Shown one piece after another: positions 17,857-26,767 of a DNA stretch of 49,650 nucleotides (positions are counted from its first letter, which is position 1; every line of letters begins with the position of its first letter). Both the position numbers and the translations under genes were made by a program. The DNA comes from Fidelibacterota bacterium (GTDB lineage Bacteria > Fidelibacterota > Marinisomatia > Marinisomatales > UBA1611): NCBI GenBank assembly GCA_002708715.1, contig PAPB01000015.1, forward strand, positions 1 to 49,650, read 5' to 3'. The notes beneath the pieces are model-generated. The model saw only the letters and a program-made list of their open reading frames with translations, did no database searches and was not told the origin of the DNA.

Positions 17857-19988
17857 AACAAATAATTCAGAGCCTTGATTCTAAAATTGGTATAGAATTA
17901 GCTGAAGTACCAGTTCCAAAAATAAAGCCAGGGTATTTAATTGTAAAAACAAAAAGAAGCTTAGTATCATTAGGAACTGAACGCATGCTAGTGGAGTTTG
18001 GTAACGCGAGTTTATTTGAGAAGGCTCGTAAAAAGCCAGATCAAGTTATTCAAGTATTAGATAAAATAAAAACGGATGGTTTTTTATCTACATATAATGC
18101 TGTAAAAGGTAAGTTGGATCAGGTTATATCATTGGGCTATTGTAATGTAGGTGAGGTAATAGAGAGTGAAGTAGATAGCATTAGAGTAGGTGATCGTGTT
18201 GCTTCAAATGGTCCGCACGCAGAATTTATTAGAGTGCCTGAAAAACTAGTTACGATCGTACCTGAAAATATTACTGATGATGAAGCTGCATTTACTGTCA
18301 TCGGTTCTATTGGTTTACAAGGGATTAGGCTTGTAAAACCAACTTTTGGTGAAACGATCGTAGTAGTTGGGCTTGGTTTAGTTGGTTTAATTACTATACA
18401 ATTATTAAAGGCGATGGGCGTAAAAGTAATTAGTATTGATGTTGACGAAGATAAATGTTCTTTATCAGAATCATTTGGAGTAAAAGCAATTAATGCATCA
18501 AAAACCGATGTCGTGAAATTTATGATGGACTTTACAAACGGGATAGGTGCTGATGGAGTAATTATTACTGCAGCAACTAGTTCAAATAAAGTTATTTCTC
18601 AAGTAGCTCAGATGAGTAGGCAGAGAGGTAGAATAGTTTTGGTTGGAGTTATAGGATTAAATATAAATAGAGCTGATTTTTATGAAAAAGAGTTAACATT
18701 CCAAGTCTCTTGTAGTTATGGACCTGGTAGGTATGATAAAAAATATGAAGAAGAAGGAATTGACTATCCATTACCATTTGTTAGGTGGACAGAGAAAAGA
18801 AATTTTGAAGCTGTCCTTCAGGCAATTAGCGATGGAAATTTAGATGTAATGCCTCTAATTACTGAAAAAGTTAATTTAGAAGATTATCAAAAAATTTATA
18901 ATAATATAAGTTCAAAAAGTTCTATTGCTTCAATACTAAAGTATTCTAAACAATATTCAAATATTAATGAAGAACAGACTTTGATAATAAATAAATTAGT
19001 TCTCTCTAGCCATACAGGGGTGATTGGGATAATTGGTTCAGGAAATTTTACAAAAACTACATTATTGCCTTCAATATCAAGTTCAAAAGCTCAAATTAAA
19101 TATATTAGTAGCTCTGGAGGAATTTCAGGTACTCAATTAGCAAAAAAATATGATATAAGTATCAGTACTACGGATTATAAAGAAATATTAAATGATAATG
19201 AAATTGATACTGTTATAATTGTAACTAAACATGATAGTCATGCTCAATTAGTTATAGAATCGATCCAAGCAGGGAAGAATGTTTTTGTTGAGAAACCTCT
19301 TGCTTTAAATTATAATCAACTAAATGAAATTATTAAAAATTTAAATGAAAATTTAAGTGCATCATTAATGGTTGGTTTTAATCGTCGTTTTTCTCCTCAT
19401 TTAAAATCAATTAGATCTAGTTTAAAATATCATAAAAGTCCAATTAATATTAATGCAACAATGAACGCGGGTTTTATCCAAAAAGATCATTGGGTGCATG
19501 ATCTGAAAATTGGTGGTGGTAGAATTATTGGTGAAGCATGTCATCTTATAGATGTTTGCGTATTTTTAACTGGTTCTTTAGTTAAAAAAGTATGTGCGAA
19601 TAATATGGGAGAAACAGATGTCGAGAAATCTGATAATGTCAGTATTATTTTAAAATTTGAAAATGGTTCTAATGCTTCTATTAATTATTTTTCGAATGGC
19701 TCTAAAAAATATGACAAAGAAAGGGTAGAGGTATATTCCCAAGAATCTACTTGGATAATGAAAAATTATCGAAGGACAGAATACTATGGTGGGAAAAGGT
19801 TTAAGACTATAAAAACAAAAAGTGACAAAGGTCATCAAACACAATTCCATAGTTATATTGATAGAATTAAAAGTGGTGGAAAACCTCTTATTCCTTTAAT
19901 TGAGTTAATTAATGTTACGCGTGCATCATTTGCTGTAGTTGAATCATTAACAAAAAATAAGTGGGTTACTATTGAAAATGAAAAATAA
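17853..19988 (+). CDS. Bi-domain oxidoreductase (MDR dehydrogenase + Gfo/Idh/MocA)
   Basis: A 711-residue fusion. Residues 1 to about 350 form a medium-chain dehydrogenase-like domain with SLGTERMLVEFG, GDRVASNGPHAEF and the nucleotide-binding VVVGLGLVGLITIQ. Classical structural-zinc cysteines are not seen. Residues from about 388 form a second Rossmann domain (VIGIIGSGNFTKTTLLPS) of the Gfo/Idh/MocA family, with VEKPLAL and GGGRIIGEACHLIDVC carrying the likely catalytic His. This fusion recurs in bacterial polysaccharide clusters, usually near UDP-GlcNAc 2-epimerase or heparinase-like genes, but its substrate is not established as far as I know. It probably oxidises or rearranges a nucleotide sugar. 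wecB follows 6 bases later. Confidence 0.85.
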   Translation: MKQIIQSLDSKIGIELAEVPVPKIKPGYLIVKTKRSLVSLGTERMLVEFGNASLFEKARKKPDQVIQVLDKIKTDGFLSTYNAVKGKLDQVISLGYCNVGEVIESEVDSIRVGDRVASNGPHAEFIRVPEKLVTIVPENITDDEAAFTVIGSIGLQGIRLVKPTFGETIVVVGLGLVGLITIQLLKAMGVKVISIDVDEDKCSLSESFGVKAINASKTDVVKFMMDFTNGIGADGVIITAATSSNKVISQVAQMSRQRGRIVLVGVIGLNINRADFYEKELTFQVSCSYGPGRYDKKYEEEGIDYPLPFVRWTEKRNFEAVLQAISDGNLDVMPLITEKVNLEDYQKIYNNISSKSSIASILKYSKQYSNINEEQTLIINKLVLSSHTGVIGIIGSGNFTKTTLLPSISSSKAQIKYISSSGGISGTQLAKKYDISISTTDYKEILNDNEIDTVIIVTKHDSHAQLVIESIQAGKNVFVEKPLALNYNQLNEIIKNLNENLSASLMVGFNRRFSPHLKSIRSSLKYHKSPININATMNAGFIQKDHWVHDLKIGGGRIIGEACHLIDVCVFLTGSLVKKVCANNMGETDVEKSDNVSIILKFENGSNASINYFSNGSKKYDKERVEVYSQESTWIMKNYRRTEYYGGKRFKTIKTKSDKGHQTQFHSYIDRIKSGGKPLIPLIELINVTRASFAVVESLTKNKWVTIENEK

Positions 19989-19994
19989 ACGTAA

Positions 19995-21074
19995 ATGAAA
20001 GTAGATTTAATAGCTGGCGCTCGTCCAAATTTTATAAAAATTGCAGCAATTATTGACGCAATTAAAGAATTTGGAGAAAATAAAATAAAATTTAGATTGA
20101 TTCATACAGGTCAACATTATGATAAAAATATGAGTGATAGTTTTTTTCAGCAATTAGGAATTCCAAAACCAGATTATAATTTAGAAGCGGGAGGAGGTAC
20201 TCAAGCAGAGCAAACTGCAAAAATAATGGTTGGATATGAATCGCTATTAAAAAAAAAGAAAATGGATTTATGTTTAGTAGTTGGAGATGTCACATCTACT
20301 ATGGCTTGTTCAATTGTTGCAAAAAAAATGGGTTTAAAAGTTGCTCATGTCGAAGCAGGTATTAGATCTGGAGACCTGATGATGCCAGAGGAGATAAATA
20401 GGATTGTAACAGATAGTATATCAGATTATTTTTTCACAACTTCAGAAACCGCTAATAATAACTTAATAAAATATGGTGTAGACACGTCTAAAATTTTTTT
20501 TGTAGGGAATACAATGATTGATACATTAGTAAAATATAAAAACAACTTAATTAAACCTTCTATATGGGATGAATTGGGGCTAATAAAAAAAAACTATTTA
20601 GTTATGACATTACATCGACCTAGTAATGTTGAAGAAGTAAGTAATTTGAGGAATTATATCAATGAGATAGTCATAAATTCAAATAATATTCCTATCATTT
20701 TTCCAACACATCCTAGAACTTCAAAAAAGTTAAATTTAATTGATCTGTCGTTTTCCAATCTTCATTTAATTAAACCTTTAAGTTATTTAGAGTTCAATTT
20801 TTTGATAGAAAAATCAAAAGCTGTAATCACAGATTCTGGTGGTATTACTGAAGAGGCGACATTTATGAATGTCCCATGTATGACACTTAGGGATAATACT
20901 GAGAGACCAGAAACAGTAGAACTTGGGACAAATGAATTATTAGGGACTAATCCTAAAGCAATTTTTCCTGCATTAAATAAACTTTTTTTAAACCAATGGA
21001 AAAAAGGGACAAACCCGCCACTATGGGATGGAAAGACCTCTAGAAGAATTATTAATCACTTACTTCATTTATAA
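19995..21074 (+). CDS. wecB: UDP-N-acetylglucosamine 2-epimerase (non-hydrolysing)
   Basis: A 359-residue WecB/MnaA enzyme that interconverts UDP-GlcNAc and UDP-ManNAc in the cytoplasm. Conserved elements are in order: GARPNFIKIAAI, HTGQHYDKNMSD, VVGDVTSTMAC, VEAGIRSGD with PEEINR, the LHRPSNVEE His, and DSGGITEEATF with TERPETVELGTN. The expected catalytic acidic residues and His are all present. The product UDP-ManNAc is the usual precursor of ManNAc and ManNAcA residues and of some amidated mannuronic acids. That fits with the amidotransferases in the same locus, although a link is inference. Confidence 0.95.
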   Translation: MKVDLIAGARPNFIKIAAIIDAIKEFGENKIKFRLIHTGQHYDKNMSDSFFQQLGIPKPDYNLEAGGGTQAEQTAKIMVGYESLLKKKKMDLCLVVGDVTSTMACSIVAKKMGLKVAHVEAGIRSGDLMMPEEINRIVTDSISDYFFTTSETANNNLIKYGVDTSKIFFVGNTMIDTLVKYKNNLIKPSIWDELGLIKKNYLVMTLHRPSNVEEVSNLRNYINEIVINSNNIPIIFPTHPRTSKKLNLIDLSFSNLHLIKPLSYLEFNFLIEKSKAVITDSGGITEEATFMNVPCMTLRDNTERPETVELGTNELLGTNPKAIFPALNKLFLNQWKKGTNPPLWDGKTSRRIINHLLHL

Positions 21075-21079
21075 ATAAC

Positions 21080-22051
21080 TTGAATAAGTTCCACTACTGG
21101 AATAGGATATTTAAAGCTTATATCCTTGGCAAAACGAGTCAATTAAGTTTTTGGCACGGCGACCCAGAAATTAATTTTGAATTCATATCAAATTCTCTAG
21201 GTCCATATTATATGTTATTTTATAAAAAAGCTAATTACAAAGGTCATGTTGATTCCAATGGCATCCCTTTGCTTGACTACCAGGGAATAATTGGTTTACA
21301 ATATAACCCTATTGCCATTGCTCAGTGGGGATTGGGGAACTATAATATATGGTATAGAGTGAATTCGGAAATTCATTATTCGAATTTTATTAAGTCTGCT
21401 GATTGGTTGGTTGAAAATTTGGAAAAAAACAAAGATGGATATAGTGTGTGGATGCATCATTTTGATTTTGAATACAGAGATTTATTAAAAGCACCTTGGT
21501 ATTCTGGATTGGCACAGGGGCAGGGGATTTCTGTTTTGGTAAGGGCATATAAAGAGACTGGAAATGATAAATATAGGAATGCAGCCGATAAAGCATTTAA
21601 AGTATTTAATATATCTATAGTAAATGGCGGTGTTAATAATATTGATGAGAAAGGTAATAATTGGATTGAAGAATATATTGTTAGTCCGCCTACTCATATC
21701 TTAAATGGTTTTATTTGGGGTATGTGGGGTGTATATGATTACGGTTTACAATTTAAGAATAGTGATGCTTTATATTTATTTAAAAAATATACAAATACAC
21801 TCATAAAGGAATTGGGAAGCTATGATAATGGTTATTGGTCTTTATATGAACATTCTGGGACTAGATTAAGAATGATAGCAAGTCTTTTCTATCATAAATT
21901 ACATATAGTGCAGCTAAGGGTAATGTATCATTTAACGGAAGAGGAATATTTTCAAAATATTGCAAATAGGTGGGATGGTTATTTGAAGAAACCATTAAAT
22001 AAATATAGAGCTGTTATTCAAAAAATTATTTTCAAGGTACTCTACTATTAG
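21080..22051 (+). CDS. D-glucuronyl C5-epimerase-like protein
   Basis: A 323-residue protein from a TTG start 5 bases after wecB. It matches the C-terminal domain of heparan glucuronyl C5-epimerases (PF06662). The blocks are QYNPIAIAQWGLGNYNIW, SADWLVENL, KAPWYSGLAQGQGISVLVRA, a conserved region around EEYIVSPPTHILNGFIWGMW, and GYWSLYEHSGTRLRMIAS. The Tyr-rich motifs and (alpha/alpha) barrel repeats resemble the Glce fold. No signal peptide is visible, so it probably acts in the cytoplasm, unlike Golgi Glce. The family reaction converts GlcA to IdoA in a polymer or oligosaccharide. The substrate here is unknown. Its stop overlaps the next gene. Confidence 0.82.
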   Translation: MNKFHYWNRIFKAYILGKTSQLSFWHGDPEINFEFISNSLGPYYMLFYKKANYKGHVDSNGIPLLDYQGIIGLQYNPIAIAQWGLGNYNIWYRVNSEIHYSNFIKSADWLVENLEKNKDGYSVWMHHFDFEYRDLLKAPWYSGLAQGQGISVLVRAYKETGNDKYRNAADKAFKVFNISIVNGGVNNIDEKGNNWIEEYIVSPPTHILNGFIWGMWGVYDYGLQFKNSDALYLFKKYTNTLIKELGSYDNGYWSLYEHSGTRLRMIASLFYHKLHIVQLRVMYHLTEEEYFQNIANRWDGYLKKPLNKYRAVIQKIIFKVLYY

Positions 22052-23261
22052 ACTTTTAATCTTATCCTTTTATTTTACACCAGATTTTTGCGCTGGTTCT
22101 TTTAGAACTCAAGCTATGTTAAATGCGATAAAAAAAAATAAGGAATTCAAACATACTTTATTGCTTACAACATTACCTCAAAGATATGGCCATATGGATG
22201 GTGTCCCTAAAGTAGAAGATACTCATAATTACCGTATAGTAAGATTTTATACACCAGAGCATGATAATAAATTTTTTAAGCAAATTATTGCTTATGTTTA
22301 TTTTATGATTGGTGCATTGAAGTACGCATACAAAAATCGAAAATATTATGATTGTATTTTTGCAACATCTTCAAGATTAGGAACAGCTATTTTAGCATTT
22401 ATAGTAAGTAAAATTACTCGAAAATTTTTGTTTTTAGATATTAGAGATATTTTTTCAGATAATCTTCACTCTCTTCGTATTTTTCAAAATTTATTTGGTA
22501 AAATGGTGGTAGTCTTTCTTTCTAAAATTGAATATCAAATCATCAAATATTCTAATTGGGTCAATTTTGTTTCTCCCGGATTTTTTAGTTATTCACATAT
22601 TAAAAAAATAGATAAAAAGTTTCATTTATTTACAAATGGAATTGACAACATTTTTATAAATAATCATTTAAAAAATACTGTAAAAAGAAAAAATCAAATA
22701 AAAAAAATTAAAATTCTCTATGCTGGCAATATAGGATTTGGACAAGGTTTAGAATTATTTGTTATTCCAATTGCAAAATATTTTAATAATAAAATTCAAA
22801 TACAATTAATTGGTGATGGTAGTTCAAAACATATAATCAAGAATAAGATTAGAGAAAATAATATAAAAAATATAGATTTAATTCCTCCAATTAATAGAAG
22901 TAGACTAATTGAATATTATAATGCTACTGATATATTTTTACTCCAATTAAATGATATCCCAGCATTTCAGAGAGTTTTACCATCAAAAATTTTTGATTAT
23001 GGTTCATTTAATAAACCAATTATTGCAGGTGTAAAAGGTGTTGCAAGGAATTTTATGCAAGAACATTTACCTCAAACATTTTTTTATGATCCTCAGCATA
23101 TTGACCCAATTATAAAATATATTAATAGTATATTAGAAAATGGTTTACCATTAATCAATAATGAAACTTTCATAAAAAAATTCTCAAGGAATAATATAAT
23201 GGATTCAATGCTTGAAAGCATAATTAAGACTAATAAAGAATATTTGAGGTGTCTTTATTAA
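22047..23261 (+). CDS. WbuB-like glycosyltransferase family 4 with apparent ATT start
   Basis: The first ATG in this frame (22116) would remove the conserved N-terminus. Upstream in frame lies RLLILSFYFTPDFCAGSFRT, the standard opening of WbuB-type GT4 enzymes. The codon at 22047, where the family Met should be, is ATT. It overlaps the TAG of the epimerase and has an AAGG about 9 bases upstream. No in-frame ATG, GTG or TTG lies close by, and the only other candidate is CTG at 22011. From ATT the protein is 404 residues. Further motifs are FLDIRDIFSDNL, ILYAGNIGFGQGLE and PSKIFDYGSFNKPIIAGV. It is probably cytoplasmic and acts on the lipid-linked acceptor. Confidence 0.83.
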   Translation: MRLLILSFYFTPDFCAGSFRTQAMLNAIKKNKEFKHTLLLTTLPQRYGHMDGVPKVEDTHNYRIVRFYTPEHDNKFFKQIIAYVYFMIGALKYAYKNRKYYDCIFATSSRLGTAILAFIVSKITRKFLFLDIRDIFSDNLHSLRIFQNLFGKMVVVFLSKIEYQIIKYSNWVNFVSPGFFSYSHIKKIDKKFHLFTNGIDNIFINNHLKNTVKRKNQIKKIKILYAGNIGFGQGLELFVIPIAKYFNNKIQIQLIGDGSSKHIIKNKIRENNIKNIDLIPPINRSRLIEYYNATDIFLLQLNDIPAFQRVLPSKIFDYGSFNKPIIAGVKGVARNFMQEHLPQTFFYDPQHIDPIIKYINSILENGLPLINNETFIKKFSRNNIMDSMLESIIKTNKEYLRCLY

Positions 23262-24160
23262 TGAATAAAATTCTTATTGCTGGCGCTGATGGTAATATTG
23301 GTTCATATTTATTAAATGTCTTAAGTAATAATTATTCAGTAAAAGCTTTGGTACGAAATTTAAAGGATCAGCAAAATAATAGATATGCTATAAATTTACT
23401 TTGCCAAGAAGATGTTTTACTTTTTGCAAATAATTATGAAGGGTGTGATATATTAATATTTTTAGTTGGTTTAGCTCACAAAAAAGGAAGAGGAAAAGAA
23501 TTAAAAGAATTTAGAGCATTAAATAAGCAAACATTGGTTAATATATTATCGGCATTTGATAAATATAATAAACTGCCAAAAAAAATAATTTTTTCAAGTA
23601 CAATTTCTGTATATGGTCAAAGATTAGGTGAAAATATATATAAAGAAAATGATACAACATCTCCAATCAGTCCATATGCGGTTACAAAATTAGAAGCGGA
23701 AAAATATTTATTAGATAATTATAAAGATAAATCTTTTATACTTAGGTTAGCTCCTGTGTATTCAAATAATTTTCATTTAAATATCAACCGTCGTATTGAA
23801 TTTTTTAACATTAATTATCAAGTAGGAAAAGGATTAAATAAAATTTCAATGTGCAATGTAGAAAATATTGCTTTAGTAGTTAAAGGCATTATTAATGAAC
23901 AAGTCCCAAATGATATTTATAATATTTCGGATGCCATAACTTATTCTTATAAAGATTTACAATCTTGGTCTAAGGCTAGTTTCTTTGTCACGATTCCAGA
24001 ATTATTTATTAAAATTATTTATGTTTTCGGATGTTTAATAAAAAACATATTTTTAATGGAAAATATGGTTAAACTAATTTCTACTAATTTATTTCCATCT
24101 GAAAAAATACAAAAATATGTTGATTTATCTACTAATTTAAATGATTGCGAGTATTTGTGA
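23261..24160 (+). CDS. NAD-dependent sugar epimerase/dehydratase (short-chain extended type)
   Basis: A 299-residue extended SDR enzyme. The ATG at 23261 overlaps the previous stop (TAATG) and has GAGGTG about 10 bases upstream, so it is preferred to the GTG at 23249. The NAD site is LIAGADGNIGSYL, and the catalytic YxxxK is SPYAVTKLEAEKYL with FSSTISVYG before it. This resembles WbpV/Gne-like epimerases that sit between WbuB-type glycosyltransferases and the initiating sugar transferase. It probably makes the nucleotide sugar used by the next enzyme, but 4-epimerase and reductase activities cannot be separated by eye. The next gene overlaps it by four bases (GTGA). Confidence 0.83.
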   Translation: MNKILIAGADGNIGSYLLNVLSNNYSVKALVRNLKDQQNNRYAINLLCQEDVLLFANNYEGCDILIFLVGLAHKKGRGKELKEFRALNKQTLVNILSAFDKYNKLPKKIIFSSTISVYGQRLGENIYKENDTTSPISPYAVTKLEAEKYLLDNYKDKSFILRLAPVYSNNFHLNINRRIEFFNINYQVGKGLNKISMCNVENIALVVKGIINEQVPNDIYNISDAITYSYKDLQSWSKASFFVTIPELFIKIIYVFGCLIKNIFLMENMVKLISTNLFPSEKIQKYVDLSTNLNDCEYL

Positions 24161-24702
24161 ATAGATTGTTTGGTTTAATGTTTTTAGTTGTTTTAATACC
24201 ATTCTTTTTGATTATTTCTATAACTATTATTATCAATGATGGGTTCCCAATATTATTTAAACAGAAGAGAATTGGGATAAATAATAAAGAATTTTGGATT
24301 TATAAATTTAGAACAATGAAAAAAAACACACCTGATATACCTACTCATTTGTTTAAAGACAGCAAATATTATTATATTAAATCTGGTCTTTTTTTAAGGA
24401 AGTATAGTTTAGATGAATTGCCTCAATTATTAAATATTATTAAAGGAGATATAAATTTTATTGGTCCTAGACCTGCACTCTTTAATCAAGAAGATTTAAT
24501 TAAAATTAGAACCATAAAAGGAATACATAAAATAATGCCTGGAATCAGTGGTTGGGCTCAGATAAATGGTCGAGACAATTTAAGTATTACTGAAAAAGTA
24601 GAGATGGATTATTTCTATTTAAATAACAGATCGGTTACATTAGATCTGAAAATTATCATACTGACTATATACAAGGTTCTAAAGTCAGCAGATATATCTT
24701 AA
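24157..24702 (+). CDS. Initiating phosphoglycosyl transferase (bacterial sugar transferase, PglC-like)
   Basis: A monotopic phosphoglycosyl transferase of about 181 residues, the small PglC-like form without the extra helices of WbaP. The GTG at 24157 overlaps the upstream TGA and gives the usual short start (NRLFGLMFLVVLIPFF), so it is preferred to the TTG at 24145. Motifs are FKQKRIGINNKEFWIYKFRT, SLDELPQLLNIIKGD, GPRPALF and MPGISGWAQINGRD. Asp-Glu of LDELP is the catalytic dyad of the family. It transfers sugar-1-phosphate onto undecaprenyl phosphate, starting repeat-unit assembly at the cytoplasmic face. Confidence 0.92.
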   Translation: MNRLFGLMFLVVLIPFFLIISITIIINDGFPILFKQKRIGINNKEFWIYKFRTMKKNTPDIPTHLFKDSKYYYIKSGLFLRKYSLDELPQLLNIIKGDINFIGPRPALFNQEDLIKIRTIKGIHKIMPGISGWAQINGRDNLSITEKVEMDYFYLNNRSVTLDLKIIILTIYKVLKSADIS

Positions 24703-24813
24703 TTATAAAGCTTAATATTATAATATAAAATCTATTAGGTCTTTTAAGGGATATTTAATATTAAAAATAAGTATAGTTTTACCTGATGTTTATATTAAAT
24801 TGTCATATTCATT

Positions 24814-26718
24814 ATGAAAAATAGAAACCTCATTCTTACTTTTATAGATGTGCTATCTTCAGGAGTAGCACTTTATCTAGCATTTTTGATTAGATTTGAG
24901 TTTAGTATCCCATCAATGTTTTTTGACATATTTTTGAGCTGGTTACCTTATTTTTTATTTTTTCAAATATTAGTTTTTTATTTCATGAGGATGTATGATA
25001 GAATTTGGCGATATACTAGTTTATTTGATTTATATGCGATTATTACTGCAGCTGGAGTATCTTCAGGAGCTTCTCTTATATCTGTGTTCCTATTAGGTGT
25101 TAGTTCAGCGGCATACCCTAGATCAGTTCTAATATTATACGTTATCTTTAATACATTGTTTACCATTGGGATAAGATTAAGTGTTCGGGTTTATTATAGT
25201 CATTTCCATAAAGATTCTATTTTAAAAAATTTAAATAAAAAGAAAATGTTATTATTAGTTGGCGCGGGAAAAACTGGTGATAAACTTGCACGTGAAATTC
25301 TAACATCAGGAAGATCTCAATACGGTATTGTTGGGTTTATTGATGATAACCCGGATAAACAAAATGGTCTTTTACATGGTAAACAGATTTTTTGTGGTTT
25401 AGATAAATTATCTAATCTCAATATTCAATATGATGAAATTGTCATTACAGCTCCATCTGCAAGTGGAGATCAAATGAGATACATAGTAGATTGTTGTAAA
25501 AAGACTGGAAAGCCATATAAAACTGTCCCGGGTCTAAGTGAAATGATAGATAAGGAAATTACTCTTGATGTTATTCGTGATGTTTCCTTTGCCGATTTAC
25601 TTGGTAGAGAAGAAGTTAAATTAGACATGCATCTCATTAAACGAATGCTTAAGGGTAAACGTGTCTTAATTACAGGAGCTGGTGGTTCTATTGGGTCTGA
25701 ATTAGTTAAACAATGTATAACTTTTGAACCTGCCGAAATGATTTGTTTAGATGTAATTGAAGAAAAAATATACAACTTAGATCAAACATTTGATAATTCA
25801 CTATCCAAAACTATAGTAAAGACGGTATTAGCCAACATCAATAACAAGAAAGAGATAGAAAAAGTTTTTAATGAAAATCGTCCGCATATTGTATTTCATG
25901 CGGCTGCTTATAAACATGTTCCATTACAGGAATTACACCCTTGGATGGCTGTTAGAACTAACATTGGCGGGACTTTGAATCTTATTGAGTTAAGTAGTAA
26001 ACATAAAGTTGATAAATTTGTTTTAGTCTCAACTGATAAAGCCGTTAATCCTGTGAATGTTATGGGCGCAACAAAGCGTTTAGCTGAAAAATTAATTAAA
26101 TCATTTAATGATATTTCAAAAACTAGATTTATGTCAGTTCGTTTTGGTAATGTTTTAGGTAGCTCAGGTAGTGCCATCCCAACATTCCAAAAACAAATAA
26201 ATAAAGGAGGCCCAATAACAATCACTCATCCAGAAATGACTCGTTATTTTATGTCCATCCAAGAAGCCTCTCAGTTAATTCTCCAAAGTGGTTCATTAGG
26301 GAAAGGCGGAGAAATTTTTCTTTTAGAAATGGGTAAACCAATTAAGATACTTCAGATGGCAAAAGATCTTATACGTTTATCAGGTTATGAGCCTGAAACC
26401 GATATCCCTATTGTTTATACTGGTTTGAGACCAGGTGAAAAGCTTTATGAGGAATTACAATTAAGAGAAGAAAAAAAACTTTCTACCGATCATAGTAAGA
26501 TTATGATTTTAAAGGAAGAAAATAAATCTGATTATATGGCGTGGGATTTATTTAAACAAAATACAATCTCATTACTTTTTAGTGCTGAAGAATTGAATAG
26601 TTTTGAAATTCAAAGTCTTCTAAAAAAGCTTCTGCCAACTTATCAGCCTACTTCTTTTGAAAAAAATTATAAAAATCAAATGTTGGAAACATTTCAACAA
26701 AATAAGTTCGAAGCTTAA
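24814..26718 (+). CDS. UDP-GlcNAc 4,6-dehydratase / nucleotide-sugar epimerase (WbpM/PglF/CapD type)
   Basis: A 634-residue membrane protein with four N-terminal TM helices, a first Rossmann domain (LLVGAGKTGDKL, about residue 145) and a second catalytic SDR domain (VLITGAGGSIGSELV, about residue 283). The catalytic site is VSTDKAVNPVNVMGATKRLAE. The Tyr of YxxxK is Met, as is normal in this large dehydratase family. ITHPEMTRYFM and TGLRPGEKLYEEL close the domain. It likely makes a 4-keto-6-deoxy UDP-sugar, the precursor of amino sugars for the amidotransferases. It stands 111 bases after the sugar transferase, a gap that contains no other gene. Confidence 0.92.
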   Translation: MKNRNLILTFIDVLSSGVALYLAFLIRFEFSIPSMFFDIFLSWLPYFLFFQILVFYFMRMYDRIWRYTSLFDLYAIITAAGVSSGASLISVFLLGVSSAAYPRSVLILYVIFNTLFTIGIRLSVRVYYSHFHKDSILKNLNKKKMLLLVGAGKTGDKLAREILTSGRSQYGIVGFIDDNPDKQNGLLHGKQIFCGLDKLSNLNIQYDEIVITAPSASGDQMRYIVDCCKKTGKPYKTVPGLSEMIDKEITLDVIRDVSFADLLGREEVKLDMHLIKRMLKGKRVLITGAGGSIGSELVKQCITFEPAEMICLDVIEEKIYNLDQTFDNSLSKTIVKTVLANINNKKEIEKVFNENRPHIVFHAAAYKHVPLQELHPWMAVRTNIGGTLNLIELSSKHKVDKFVLVSTDKAVNPVNVMGATKRLAEKLIKSFNDISKTRFMSVRFGNVLGSSGSAIPTFQKQINKGGPITITHPEMTRYFMSIQEASQLILQSGSLGKGGEIFLLEMGKPIKILQMAKDLIRLSGYEPETDIPIVYTGLRPGEKLYEELQLREEKKLSTDHSKIMILKEENKSDYMAWDLFKQNTISLLFSAEELNSFEIQSLLKKLLPTYQPTSFEKNYKNQMLETFQQNKFEA

Positions 26719-26767
26719 TCCTCTATATTTTTAAAGGTCGCCTTTGACTTTTACTTTTTATTCATAA

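Noticed and set aside
22116-22118. ATG 22116 as the start of the WbuB-like glycosyltransferase
   Set aside because: It would remove the conserved first 23 residues, which are encoded in frame immediately upstream with a ribosome-binding-like AAGG before ATT 22047.
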